The notes under the pieces were generated by a model that was not told the DNA's origin, did not search any database, and saw only the letters and a list, made by a program, of their open reading frames with translations. A stretch of DNA of 64,000 nucleotides from Catenovulum sediminis. GTDB taxonomy: Bacteria; Pseudomonadota; Gammaproteobacteria; Enterobacterales; Alteromonadaceae. The number at the start of each line of letters is the position of its first letter. Within the stretch, counting starts at the first letter, position 1. The position numbers and the translations under genes are program-made. The stretch covers positions 868,001 through 932,000 of the forward strand of contig NZ_CP041660.1 in the NCBI RefSeq assembly GCF_007289895.1, in the 5' to 3' direction. Below are positions 29,401 to 38,709 of the stretch, one piece after another.

Positions 29401-32400
29401 TTGCCCACCTTTTTGCCGCGTACTGATAGTGCCACACTGATTTGTATCCAAAATTAAAGACTGAAAGCTTCCACTGGAAAACTGATACGAAGCACTGTAG
29501 GTTAATGCATCGCCATCGGCATCTGAGCCGCTTAAACAGACTTCAATTTCTTGTCCGTCGCGCACTTGCCCACTAAATTGCTCAGCTTGGTTAATACTAA
29601 TTTCTAATTGAGGTTTCGCATTCAGTGTATTGCCGACTACATGGCTATAAATCAATGAGTTTTGTACTTTATTACGGCTGGTATTACGCAGCACAAAATC
29701 AATTGCATTTTCTTCATCGCACGGCAGGCTAAAAGTACCTTGTGTGATTTGCCCAAGCGAGCGCAACACTTGGTTACTGATAGCATCAACCACATCTATG
29801 CTGTAAGGATCACTCTCTACATCCGCGGTGACACGCACACTAAAAATATTTTCTGCATCACCTGCCCGGCAACTGCCACTGCCTGAGACCGGTGTTTGGA
29901 TCGTATCTAAATAAATGCGCCCTGCATTTAAAGTATCGTTGCCGGTCGCTGTACCATCACTGCTAAAGCCTTCAATAATCAGACTTTGCCCACCACGACC
30001 GATTAACGAAATATCACCGCACAAGTTGTTCAGTGTCAATGTTTGTTGGGTTTGATTGTCAAAACGATAAAATACTTGGGTATTTAGATTATCATTTTCC
30101 GCATCTGAAACTTGCGCACATAACCGGATACTTTGTTCATCACGCAGTGCACCGTTAAATCGCTGTGGTGAACCATCGATTGACAAGACAATCTGTGGCG
30201 CTGTGTTATTTTCAGCCGCCACCACATGTTGATAGGTCGTCGAAAAACTGGATAAACCACGGCTGGTATTGCGGATCACAAACGGTGTCACACCATTGCT
30301 ATTGCAAGCGAGTGAAAATGTTGCAGGTACACTTGAGCCTAAACTGGTGATCAGTTGATTATTGGTTGCGTGATATACGGCCAGCGAAAACTCATCACCT
30401 TCAACATCCGCATTCATATTAACTGTATAGATGCGCGCTGCATCACCTTGTCGGCAAGTTTGGCTTTGGCTGTAGGCAAAAGGCAAGGTGTCCTGATGAA
30501 TCGTCCAACTTCTCACATCTAAGTCGCTATCCGATCCATCACTTGTACTGGCGGTTATTTGTATTGTGCGATTACCCGCGGCATCCAGTGAGATTTCACC
30601 ACAGCCTGAATTGAGACTTACTTGCTGGGCTTCGTCATCGTCTAAACGATAGTGCAACGTGGTGGTTAAATTATCCCCGTCTTCATCTGATGCAATTGCA
30701 CAGGCAGAAATATTTTGATTATCTCTGAGTTCATCGCCAATCATTTCTGCATTTAAAACCACTAAGGTAACTCTCGGTGGCTGATTAGGCGCCGAGTCAA
30801 CAGTATGATTGTAGATACGCGAAAAGGTCGTTAAACCTCTACTTTGATTGCGGATATAAAATTCAGTTGTGCCTAGCGTGTTGCACGGTAAACTAAAACT
30901 GGCCGTGCTATCAACGACCCCCAAGCTAGAAATCACCGCGTTGTCGTTTGCATTTAAAACCAATAATTGATTGTTATCGCCTTCTGTATCATCCGGTACA
31001 GCTACTGTGTAAGTTAAGGATGAATCGCCAATTTCACAGGTTTGCGACTGACTACTGGCAACCTGAATGGTATCGCGCGCAACATTGATAATGATGGGAT
31101 CAAGGTTATTTTGTACTTCACCATCACTGCCCTGAATATCAATTTGCAGCGTTTGCCCGCCACGATCAAATAAACTAATTGCCTGACAATTGTTTTGCAG
31201 GTTGATTACATTATCTAAATTGCCATTAAAACCAAAACGTCCACTCACTGAAACCGGCTGCCCTTCAGGATCGTCCCCCGTGACACAAAGAGAGATATTC
31301 TGATTGTCGCGAAAATTAAGTTCTGCTGGCTGACCTATCTGCTCACCTTCAAGTGTATAACTCACTTCTGGCTCTAAGTTTTCGGCTTCGGTTACTGTAT
31401 GCAAATAATTGGTGGACACAACACTTAAACCGCGGCTACGTGTCAGTAGTACAAAAGCTTGCTGGCCGACCGTTTGGCAGCTTAATTCAAACGAACCATT
31501 GTTAACAGCCCCCAATGAGTGCAGCACGGTTTGGCTGTCTAAATCTAATACGTCCAGCGTATGGCTATCCCCTTCCGAATCTGCGGGCAATGAAATTGAG
31601 TAGAGTAGATTATCATTTCCTTCGATACAGCTGTTACTTTGGGTTACCGCAAATTGAATGGTATCTGAGTGAATGGTATTCAGGTTTAAGCTTTTTTCGA
31701 CCTGAGTTTGCCCATCGTTAGCACTGGCAAACAAAATAAGCTTTTGACCACCTCGACCTTGGGTCGATAATTCAGCACAGTTATCAGTAAGTGATATATT
31801 GGCTTTATTACCATTACCCCACTGATAGGCTAATTCGCTCGTCAATACATCATTATCTGCATCTTGCGCATCAATACATATTTGCAAATCCTGATTATCA
31901 CGATATAAAAGCCCAACACGTTCGCCTTCAACATCTATCGCTAACTCTGGCGCTTGATTTCCCGTGTTAGTCACACTGTGACTATAGGTGATACTAGAAA
32001 CACTGGCATCACGACTGCTGGTCGTCAGTTGATAACGCGTTAACCCTGCCTGTTGACAAGAAAATGTAATACTTGCACTTTCAGTTTGCTCCAGCGTTTT
32101 TAGCAGCTCACCACTTTGCGCATCCACTACAGCGACAGAAAAAACGTCAAACTCTGTATCCCTTGGTATGTCAATTGGCACCGTTTTCTGTGCCTCGCCG
32201 ACTAAACAAGATGAGTTTTGTGCGCTTGCCAACGGCAAAGTATCCTGATGAATCACGCCCAAAGATAAACTCGCTGGCGTTTCATCTAAACCGTCGGTCA
32301 CCGCGGCATTAATGGTGACCTTGTTGTTACCTAGGCTATGCGTTTCTAATTGGGTACATAAACCATTGGCCGTTAAATCAATTGTTTCTGTTTGATTGGT

Positions 32401-33315
32401 TTGGCTCGTCGATTCAATATCTGCGTTAAAAGTCGCTGTCAGGTTTTGACCTTCAGCATCTGAGGCAAAAACACAAATATCTAATAACTGTTGGTCTCGG
32501 ATTTTTCCGGAAAAGTATTTTGTCGTATCATCTAAATTTAAAAAGCTGACGACAGGCGGCTGGTTATTGTTTGGATTATTCGCAAACGAAATTTGCAAAC
32601 TGCCTGGCGCAGTTTGAATTGCCCCTAAATCGTCTTGGCAACTGGCTGAAATAACATCATTTTGTTTAAACAACTTGGCATTTAACGGTATCGTAACGCC
32701 TGAGCTTTGCTCCAATAAAAAACGGCCGTTTAAACTTAAAATAACTTTGTGCTTATCGTCTTGAGGATCGCGACAGCTCGGCAAAGTGATTCTTTGCGAT
32801 TCCTCTATCTTTAAATACAAAGTTTTTGCGACTGCAAAGTCGTTAGCGCTCAGAATTTCGATAGAATTGTCTAATATTTGCAGCTCAACAACATCGGTAA
32901 CGGTTTGTTCGCCATCAAACTGCATCAAAGCGCGGACCGACAAATTACCGGTGCGGTTAACAAGATCGACAACAAATACTCGGTTATTATCTGTGGTTAC
33001 ATTTTGCCAACTGATACCACCATCTTCTGACACCTGACCAACAAAACTGGCACCTTGTGCGCTGCCTGAAAGCAATGAAATACTAAATTCTGGGTTACAT
33101 TGCGAAAAACTTCTAAGCTGGTTGTTATCAAATTCACATTCTGCAGGCAATTGATTGCCATCAAACGTTAACTGGCTTGCCAATACAGGCGTGTTATTGC
33201 CATCATTTTGCTCGCCGGATCCACCTTGATTATTATTCCCGTCAGTACTTTCACCACCGCCCCCACAAGCTGATAAAGTTAACAGGCAAAAAATTAAGAT
33301 TAAAATACGTCGCAA
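26476..33315 (-). CDS. Giant repeat lipoprotein with a degenerate GH30-like domain and a C-terminal alpha/alpha-toroid-like domain
   Basis: The 2279-residue product has a lipoprotein signal (LILIFCLLTLSACGGGG) and a Gly/Asn/Gln tether. From about residue 250 to 1430 runs an array of roughly 195-residue units, six complete, each marked by DT-(I/L), a conserved Cys, SRxLS-x-Y-xH and RDxQ-x(4)-C. A GH30-like domain follows (about 1432-1885): GLGANLTDSAASLI, LRVPMSGMGEF, WSAPAWMKDNS and the sandwich end. The acid/base position reads LQNQP (Gln1627 instead of Glu), and the nucleophile position reads VYLTSC (Ser1737 instead of Glu), so catalysis by the GH30 mechanism is not expected. The last 380 residues (RPRSVATTGLALVALSIAQQ) resemble glucoamylase-like/GH144 alpha-barrels. 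It probably binds glycans at the cell surface. Confidence 0.75.
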   Translation of the reverse strand: MRRILILIFCLLTLSACGGGGESTDGNNNQGGSGEQNDGNNTPVLASQLTFDGNQLPAECEFDNNQLRSFSQCNPEFSISLLSGSAQGASFVGQVSEDGGISWQNVTTDNNRVFVVDLVNRTGNLSVRALMQFDGEQTVTDVVELQILDNSIEILSANDFAVAKTLYLKIEESQRITLPSCRDPQDDKHKVILSLNGRFLLEQSSGVTIPLNAKLFKQNDVISASCQDDLGAIQTAPGSLQISFANNPNNNQPPVVSFLNLDDTTKYFSGKIRDQQLLDICVFASDAEGQNLTATFNADIESTSQTNQTETIDLTANGLCTQLETHSLGNNKVTINAAVTDGLDETPASLSLGVIHQDTLPLASAQNSSCLVGEAQKTVPIDIPRDTEFDVFSVAVVDAQSGELLKTLEQTESASITFSCQQAGLTRYQLTTSSRDASVSSITYSHSVTNTGNQAPELAIDVEGERVGLLYRDNQDLQICIDAQDADNDVLTSELAYQWGNGNKANISLTDNCAELSTQGRGGQKLILFASANDGQTQVEKSLNLNTIHSDTIQFAVTQSNSCIEGNDNLLYSISLPADSEGDSHTLDVLDLDSQTVLHSLGAVNNGSFELSCQTVGQQAFVLLTRSRGLSVVSTNYLHTVTEAENLEPEVSYTLEGEQIGQPAELNFRDNQNISLCVTGDDPEGQPVSVSGRFGFNGNLDNVINLQNNCQAISLFDRGGQTLQIDIQGSDGEVQNNLDPIIINVARDTIQVASSQSQTCEIGDSSLTYTVAVPDDTEGDNNQLLVLNANDNAVISSLGVVDSTASFSLPCNTLGTTEFYIRNQSRGLTTFSRIYNHTVDSAPNQPPRVTLVVLNAEMIGDELRDNQNISACAIASDEDGDNLTTTLHYRLDDDEAQQVSLNSGCGEISLDAAGNRTIQITASTSDGSDSDLDVRSWTIHQDTLPFAYSQSQTCRQGDAARIYTVNMNADVEGDEFSLAVYHATNNQLITSLGSSVPATFSLACNSNGVTPFVIRNTSRGLSSFSTTYQHVVAAENNTAPQIVLSIDGSPQRFNGALRDEQSIRLCAQVSDAENDNLNTQVFYRFDNQTQQTLTLNNLCGDISLIGRGGQSLIIEGFSSDGTATGNDTLNAGRIYLDTIQTPVSGSGSCRAGDAENIFSVRVTADVESDPYSIDVVDAISNQVLRSLGQITQGTFSLPCDEENAIDFVLRNTSRNKVQNSLIYSHVVGNTLNAKPQLEISINQAEQFSGQVRDGQEIEVCLSGSDADGDALTYSASYQFSSGSFQSLILDTNQCGTISTRQKGGQTLLIQGFVNDGIAQTTQLEEVGEIHTDTLAIAETVSSDCSLGEQAIEYSIVLETDAQGDQRQIRVVEQANQTEIAQFLEGDTLSFSLPCDAVGQTEFIVQTVSRDLTQDSEVYIHTVNPNLTNQVNVWLTRGDGSQLLSEQNQQILRAGTGTATHQIDVSDAQPKQIITGLGANLTDSAASLIYQSAQANSIVERIFSAEQGINLQHLRVPMSGMGEFISRAARSYDDVAVGLTDPELEQFSIGDDEDYLLPLLSTIKNENPEIELHAVSWSAPAWMKDNSSLNGGSLRVEFYQSYANYFAKFLTAYEDAGLTFDSISLQNQPHLQDTYPSMLWALADYELFFQDFFFPAMSALPKLPDIWVWDGNWTDFDSQADFDIALFAENLMDNDFIYARARAIAMQCYQADNGASDYTQAIENISDLPRTRDVYLTSCRNREDGRSFGQYLTATLNDFLLPVFQAGAKGIFYDSLALDVNNGPQQGGCTDCRALVTIDNAGNMQANAEYYAFGHISKFLQSGAVLIEAVSGNAQVQSIAFKNPDNTIVTVVLNLTADTQEVDINWQGQSTHYQLNAYDVVTFVWDSDNSPVVDLQKIAQANALARDLASVFDAMRDTNGLYIDQIELNSTDERPRSVATTGLALVALSIAQQMEWDSSAATKVLNTLEVLNGGNENIVLSRNADGMFASQLDASGAAILNSQGEMEFSVTDTMTLVAGVHFVRNAFSNNGLIREAADIFLTSVTYDNLIENTDSGLVVTTQNAQAETLQTQGVYNQQMLTVWLAMNYDNSLAAELWQRYYATGQQFPIRFYDGYAMPANEDENSISATLHQLNYYLLNSILNSANYRQLFASHANAEKSFWLDAKIAPAYVWGFALPDSLDVHSSNRAHPAVIAGFIPANNNLLDDLLLWQDNNLAILATQVNGIEIPWAYQADDPNSSAQQIKAENLAVMLFGLAAHPGLLDIQFFRVNNDFEFTPEE
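29040..32570 (-). repeat. About 195-residue intragenic repeat array
   Basis: The DT landmark of successive units falls near residues 357, 550, 748, 941, 1137 and 1333 of the lipoprotein, a spacing of 193-198 residues. A preceding half unit begins near residue 250. Each unit looks like a pair of Ig-like sandwiches with conserved cysteines. The copies have diverged in DNA sequence, so they are old duplications and not a recent expansion. Confidence 0.7.
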
Positions 33316-33413
33316 GCTGAACTCCGCAAAACATCAGACACCAATAGTTTAGTATTGATTCACTGCTAAATTAGTGCCAGTTTTGCGTCAAACTTTTGTC
33401 AAAGTAGAAATTA

Positions 33414-33926
33414 TTACCGGTAAGCGCCCACGGGTACTTGCCGTTGATGAATTGCAGCAGAAAATAATAACGCGGCATCGATTAGCTGGGCATAATTATC
33501 CTGCTCTAGATTCAGTTGTTGTGGCGCCAAATGAATAGATTGAATAAAGTCGCCCTGATAAACAGCGGCACCATTGATAATCTCTTCGTTACTGATGCTG
33601 GCAAATAGCTCAGCCTGCAATGATAAAGTAACAACACAGTTTGCATTTTCGGCAGGTGTACCAATGATAGTCGCGACGCCTGAAACATATTTAGCCTGCA
33701 AGTTTTTATAAGCGAAAGATTGTTCAGAAAGAGACTGGCCAAATCTAAACTGATACGTATTATTACAAGCAACTTCTCGGTCTAGTAAGTCAGCTTCACC
33801 TGAGTTGATATTAATATGAATAAAAGGCAAAGTTTCTGTCAATTCGGCTTCATTGTCAGTACTGGCACATGAGGACAATAAGCACACCATTGCAGCTGCA
33901 CCTGTTATTGCGAATAAGTTTTTCAT
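33414..33926 (-). CDS. Small hypothetical lipoprotein
   Basis: A 170-residue exported protein of unknown function. The leader MKNLFAITGAAAMVCLLSSC contains a lipobox (LSSC), giving a lipidated Cys at residue 20. The mature part is beta-rich with two further cysteines (EVACNNTY, NANCVVTL) that may form a disulfide. It lies 16 bases after the PrsT-like gene and 98 bases before the giant lipoprotein gene, all on the minus strand, so the three may be co-transcribed. No catalytic motif is visible. Confidence 0.75.
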   Translation of the reverse strand: MKNLFAITGAAAMVCLLSSCASTDNEAELTETLPFIHININSGEADLLDREVACNNTYQFRFGQSLSEQSFAYKNLQAKYVSGVATIIGTPAENANCVVTLSLQAELFASISNEEIINGAAVYQGDFIQSIHLAPQQLNLEQDNYAQLIDAALLFSAAIHQRQVPVGAYR

Positions 33927-33942
33927 AATATTCCTTTAATTT

Positions 33943-36741
33943 TTAAATTTCGTTTTGTGACAATTGTTCAAGTAAAGTTCTAGCTTGCTGCACTTGCACA
34001 AAGTCTTCACTTAAACTCAGTGCACTATTGAGCTCTTGAATGGCTTCTTGCCGGCGTCCTAATTTATCTAAAGTTGCAGCTAAATGATAACGAATGGTCG
34101 GATCGGAAGAATTAATCACATATGCTTGTCGAAACAACTCCAACGCTTTACGGTAGTTATTTTGCAAATAAAAAATCCAACCTTGCGTATCCAGTACCGC
34201 AGCAGAGTTTGTTTTTAAACGCATTGCTTGTTCAATATAACCTTGCGCAGCCGCTGGATTCTCCGGCAGATATAAATTTGCCAGATTGTTAAGCACTATA
34301 TGATTGGCTTTAAAATTATCATTTTGCAATAGCGCCAAATACTGCTCTTTAGCCTGTTGGTTATTGCCAATATTCAGATAATGATCGGCCAACAAATTTT
34401 GATGAAAAACATTATCCGGATTGCGTTGTGAAATTCGTTGCAAAACTTGTGTTGTTTTTTGTGTTTCTATCCCTTGTTTAGACAACTGATACAATTTTGC
34501 CGCAGCCGCTACAAAATTACTGTCGAGCTCTAGCGCTTGATAGTAATACTGATAGGCTACGTCTGGTTGATTAAGTTTATCTGCTAAATCCCCTTTCAGT
34601 AACGCTAGATTGGCATTGTTTTCATATTTCTCAGTTAACACATTTAGTTTTGCATCGGCTAAAGCCAATTTATTTTGCTGAATTAAAAGCTTCACCATTT
34701 CAAAATGCAAAATGGCGGCTTCTGGTTGCAGACTAATCGCTTTTTGTAAACTGCGCTGCGCTTTAGGCAGCGCATTAACTCGCACCTGCAACTGGCTCAA
34801 ATTATATAATTTTTGCGCATCTTCAGCCCATATACCAAATAACACATCCATATCATTCATTGCATCTGGGATTTGGGCAAGCTCAATATAAATTAATGCG
34901 CGTTGCCACAAGTATTCTGGGTTCAAGGTATCGAGTTTATTAAGACGATTAATTTGTACTAAAGCATCTTCAGCTTTCCCTTGGGCTAATAAAACTTGAC
35001 TGTAAATTTCTGCAACCGCTTTATTTTGCCTGTCTAAAACAGCCAGTTTAGCCAGCATATCTTCTGCCAGTTGCAAATTGCCTAATCTAAATTCAACTTC
35101 AGCTAACATAAAACTGACTTGTTTATGATCCGGTCTTTCAACGGTTAAATTAGCCAACAGTTGTTGCGCTTTAGTGTAATCACCGCGAATTTTATGTAAT
35201 TGCGCTAAGTTAAAGCGAGCGCTAAAGTGTTTATCTTGCTGACTAATCACTTCATTGAGGACAGCTTCTGCTTCTGCTAATTGGTTTAGCTTTAATAAAC
35301 TGGCGCCTTTTAACAATAAATAATCAATTTGATTTTCATTTTCGGCTAACAGTTGATTAGCAATCTCTAAAGACTTGTCATAAGCACCCGACTGTAAAAA
35401 CAATAAAGCTTGAGACAATTGCAAACCCTTACTGGTTTGCTGACCATTACCTAACCCACTTTGCTCTATCATTTTAACTGCACTATCTTGCTTACCCCGC
35501 GCAATCAGGGTTTGTGCAGATAACAAAATGACTTGCTCGTTATCTGGATATCGCTCTCTTAATTCACTTAAAAACAAATCAGCACGATAATATTGACCTT
35601 GCTGTAAATACATTTGCGACAATTTTAGTGATAACGGGAGACTCTCAAATAAATAGGTTTCATTACGTTGAAACAAGCTCATAGCTGCATCTTGTTGGCC
35701 TAGCTTTAAGTAGATATCAGCCAGCAAATCAATTGCCTTTAAATCTCCTGGGGTTTGTTCTACGTATGATTCTAAGTCGTTGCGCGCTTGCTCTACATTA
35801 CCTTGAGCAAAAGCCGTTAGCCCCCTGATAAACAATAAAGAAACGCGCTGTTTGAGCTCTTCTTCGGGGATCAATGACATTTTTTCGAGTAGTTCTTTTT
35901 GCACTTTAGCCGCTTCGTCATTATTGTTTTGCTCCGCTAATATCCAACTACGCAGCAACAAAGCCTCAGCGTCAGTATAATCTTGCTCTAATATTTTATC
36001 GACTAATTCTTGTGCTTTTGTCAATTCATCTAACTTTACATATACGCCGGCCAATGAACGCATAATAACGGTATCCTGCGGTAACAGGTTATGTGCAGTT
36101 TGGTAAGTTTTTAATGCGTCTTCTGTCTTTCCCTGAATTTCATATAACTTGCCTTTTAAATGCCAGCTTTTAACATCGGCTGAATTGGCCAATAGCGCTT
36201 GTTCAACTAAAGCAGCAGCGCTTTCATAATTACCTTGTTTTATTTCGTTCCAGGCGATGCTATTTAATACGCGAGAATTATTCGGCTGTAACTGCAAGGC
36301 TTTTTGGTAACTTTGTTTAGCTGTTTCAAACTGCCCTATATGTTCAAATGCAAGTGCCTGTAACATTAGCCAATCAAACTGGCTTTCTCGGTTGAGCGGT
36401 TTACCTAAACCCAAAGCAATCACTTCTTGGTATTGTTTATCCAACAACAAGGCGGTTGCCCAATCCTCAATAATCAGGTTGATATCTGCGCCCGCCTGAA
36501 ATGCTTTTTGATATTCTTCAATCGCTTCGCTGTAATAGCGATTTCGCAGTAGCAACTTTGCATACAATATTTTTGCGGGTAGGTGATTGTTGTTTTCTTT
36601 TAACGCATTTTTTAAGTGAATATAAGCCGTATCGAAGTCTTGTTCATTAAATGATTTTAATGCATCTTCATAATGGCTCTCATCAGCGAAAACCTGTACC
36701 GTTAATAAGCTTGATAATAAAAAAATTGCTTTAAGCTTCAT
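33943..36741 (-). CDS. prsT: PEP-CTERM system TPR-repeat protein PrsT
   Basis: The 932-residue product begins with a signal peptide (MKLKAIFLLSSLLTVQVFA) and is otherwise an almost continuous array of tetratricopeptide repeats, for example ESQFDWLMLQALAFEHIGQF, then the unit ending LQPNNSRVLNSIAWNEIKQG. This layout and length match the PrsT family that accompanies exosortase/PEP-CTERM sorting, thought to act in exopolysaccharide-linked surface assembly. A PEP-CTERM substrate gene lies immediately upstream, which supports the call. The characteristic lipobox of some PrsT proteins is not obvious; the leader looks like a type I signal. A generic TPR protein is the alternative. Confidence 0.85.
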   Translation of the reverse strand: MKLKAIFLLSSLLTVQVFADESHYEDALKSFNEQDFDTAYIHLKNALKENNNHLPAKILYAKLLLRNRYYSEAIEEYQKAFQAGADINLIIEDWATALLLDKQYQEVIALGLGKPLNRESQFDWLMLQALAFEHIGQFETAKQSYQKALQLQPNNSRVLNSIAWNEIKQGNYESAAALVEQALLANSADVKSWHLKGKLYEIQGKTEDALKTYQTAHNLLPQDTVIMRSLAGVYVKLDELTKAQELVDKILEQDYTDAEALLLRSWILAEQNNNDEAAKVQKELLEKMSLIPEEELKQRVSLLFIRGLTAFAQGNVEQARNDLESYVEQTPGDLKAIDLLADIYLKLGQQDAAMSLFQRNETYLFESLPLSLKLSQMYLQQGQYYRADLFLSELRERYPDNEQVILLSAQTLIARGKQDSAVKMIEQSGLGNGQQTSKGLQLSQALLFLQSGAYDKSLEIANQLLAENENQIDYLLLKGASLLKLNQLAEAEAVLNEVISQQDKHFSARFNLAQLHKIRGDYTKAQQLLANLTVERPDHKQVSFMLAEVEFRLGNLQLAEDMLAKLAVLDRQNKAVAEIYSQVLLAQGKAEDALVQINRLNKLDTLNPEYLWQRALIYIELAQIPDAMNDMDVLFGIWAEDAQKLYNLSQLQVRVNALPKAQRSLQKAISLQPEAAILHFEMVKLLIQQNKLALADAKLNVLTEKYENNANLALLKGDLADKLNQPDVAYQYYYQALELDSNFVAAAAKLYQLSKQGIETQKTTQVLQRISQRNPDNVFHQNLLADHYLNIGNNQQAKEQYLALLQNDNFKANHIVLNNLANLYLPENPAAAQGYIEQAMRLKTNSAAVLDTQGWIFYLQNNYRKALELFRQAYVINSSDPTIRYHLAATLDKLGRRQEAIQELNSALSLSEDFVQVQQARTLLEQLSQNEI

Positions 36742-36804
36742 GCGAATTCCAATTCAACTGTTTGAGCAAACGATTAGTCCGGTTCTTTGGTTGCAAACTA
36801 TAAC

Positions 36805-36836
36805 AAAAAAAAAGATGGCCTAAGCCATCTTTTTTT
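36805..36836 (-). terminator. Terminator after the PEP-CTERM gene
   Basis: AGATGGC (36813-36819), loop CTAA, GCCATCT (36824-36830), flanked by A-run and T-run, so active on the minus strand. It separates the PEP-CTERM gene from prsT. Confidence 0.85.
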
Positions 36837-36863
36837 CGGAATCTGGTTATATAAGGTCGTAAA

Positions 36864-37643
36864 TTAGGCGTTGCGTTTACGCTGCCACATCAACCCTAAC
36901 ATGCCTAAACCAAAAACAGCTAAACTAGCAGGCTCTGGGGCAGGAATCGGACGGCCAGAAGGATCTGAGCTTGCTTTAACTTGTAAGCCAGCTAATTTAA
37001 AGCCATCATTATTTGTCGTCAAACAATCACCAAAGATATGATTATAAGCGCCAACAAGCCAGTAGGTGGACTCTAAACCTGAATCAAGCTGATAGTAACC
37101 GTCGTTGCCACTGTAGCTGTCATTGATTGTTTCATTAAAAGAGTCGTATCCTGTAAAGTCACTCCACTTCTTACCATCCATAATAGGCGCCGAATCTCCA
37201 AGTGCTACAAAACTCAGGTCAGCGGTAGAGCCATAATCCCAACCCAGGTCGATACCAGATAGTTCTACTGACTCACTGAATTCGACAAGAATAAAATCGT
37301 AGTCAGCCCACCAACCAGTGTTATCTATAGAGTGTCCAGGATCATCTGAGGAACTTTCGTCATCATTAACTATACCCCAACCATCAGAATACCACTTATA
37401 AAAATTACCATCTTTAATGATGTCATCATTGTCACCATATGTATCAGACCAAGCGGTCATATCCGCAGTGATAGTATTACTACCTTGTCTGTCAGAAAAA
37501 CTGAGTGAAGAATAAGCAGATGCATTATTATACGTCACACCACCAGTACCATTGCCTAACATGTTAAACGTATAGGTTTCAACAGCGGCTTGCGCTGTTG
37601 CAGAGATGGCCAACAAAGCCGCCGACATTAATATTTTTTTCAT
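36864..37643 (-). CDS. PEP-CTERM sorted surface protein
   Basis: The 259-residue protein has a signal peptide (MKKILMSAALLAISATAQAA) and ends with a canonical sorting tail: PAPEPASLAVFGLGMLGLMW, then QRKRNA. The PEP motif, hydrophobic helix and basic end are recognised by exosortase, which cleaves at the PEP site in the inner membrane. The mature part is rich in Asp, Ser, Trp and Tyr (GDNDDIIKDGNFYKWYSDGW) and resembles carbohydrate-associated beta-sandwich substrates. No exosortase gene is in the window. The neighbouring prsT belongs to the same sorting system. Confidence 0.9.
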   Translation of the reverse strand: MKKILMSAALLAISATAQAAVETYTFNMLGNGTGGVTYNNASAYSSLSFSDRQGSNTITADMTAWSDTYGDNDDIIKDGNFYKWYSDGWGIVNDDESSSDDPGHSIDNTGWWADYDFILVEFSESVELSGIDLGWDYGSTADLSFVALGDSAPIMDGKKWSDFTGYDSFNETINDSYSGNDGYYQLDSGLESTYWLVGAYNHIFGDCLTTNNDGFKLAGLQVKASSDPSGRPIPAPEPASLAVFGLGMLGLMWQRKRNA

Positions 37644-37842
37644 TATACAGATCCCTACAATCTAAATACTGGGTTAAAATGAATTTTATACCTTACCGAA
37701 TAGCACCAAGCAAAAACCAAACCAAGATAATAAAAACTAACCGAATTATAAGCTTACACTATCGACACGAAAGTTTAGACGCTTCTTTGTAAAATAAACC
37801 GACAACTTACTTTGTAAGTTACCAACAAAAACCAAACATACG

Positions 37843-38660
37843 CTAAAGCGCGTCAATCGCAGAATCATAAAGGAAATGATAACCCATTGCCTTTAACTTG
37901 TTCACATTTATTGTTTTTGTTTGCGTACCGTCAATTATTTCTGGCAAATTGATAGATTCATCACAGTGGGTCAGTGCGGCTGTATAAAAATCTAATTTGC
38001 TGACAACATGCTTGCTTGAAATATTAACAATTTGGTGACTGACTTGTTTTTCTATTAAAAACAATAAAGCGCTGCAAACTTCGTTTAAATGCACCATATT
38101 CGCGATCGCATTTTTATTGATAGCCCGCATATGCTTTACGAATCGAGCTGGGTTGCGCTGCGGGCCAAACAAACCAGCCAAGCGGCAAATCAACCAGTTG
38201 GAATCCGACTGCTGAATAGCATTTTCTGCTGCTAACAAAAGTTCGGCTTTTTCATTCCAGTTTGTCGCGTCGTCTTCTGTTAGTTGCGCGTCAACATCTG
38301 GATAAACAGCGGTAGATGAGGTAAAAATAATATTGCGGGTGCCATCTATTTTTGCCTGTTTCACAATGGCACGGATTAATTCAGGGTATTGCTGCCCTCG
38401 CCCTTGTCTAAAGCCGGGGGGATGGTAATCAGCAATAAATCACAGTTAAAAAAATCGCTTAATTGTGCATTATCTAAATTGATATGTTCATCCTTTAATA
38501 AATTATCTGCGTCAAACTGGATTGCATTGAGCCCTTGCGCCTGCAATTGTTTAACACCTTCCTCGCTGCGTTTTGATACTTGTACCTGATGCCCTTTTTC
38601 AATCAATAATTGAGCAAATGGTAAACCTAACCAGCCAGCTCCCAAAACAGAAATGCGCAC
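37843..38660 (-). pseudogene. NAD(P)-binding SDR/epimerase-like protein (YeeZ-like), frameshifted
   Basis: The N-terminal part (VRISVLGAGWLGLPFAQLLI) has the GxGxxG nucleotide-binding motif. The C-terminal part (IIFTSSTAVYPD, LICRLAGLFGP, MVHLNEVCSALLFLI) completes an atypical short-chain dehydrogenase of the YeeZ type. The frames break at a run of six C (minus strand; G6 at 38416-38421 on plus). Seven C would give IPPGFRQGRGQQYPELI and one frame of 272 residues, close to the family's 274. The GTG start at 38660 has GAGG six bases upstream. The substrate is unknown. I read this as a probable homopolymer sequencing error, not a decayed gene. Confidence 0.8.
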
Positions 38661-38709
38661 ACAAAACCTCAAATTAAAAATTATTAAGCGGATACAAAGA
38701 TACCCGATT

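Noticed and set aside
36737-36840. Single transcript PEP-CTERM gene to prsT
   Set aside because: A strong terminator at 36805-36836 separates them, so direct co-transcription is unlikely.
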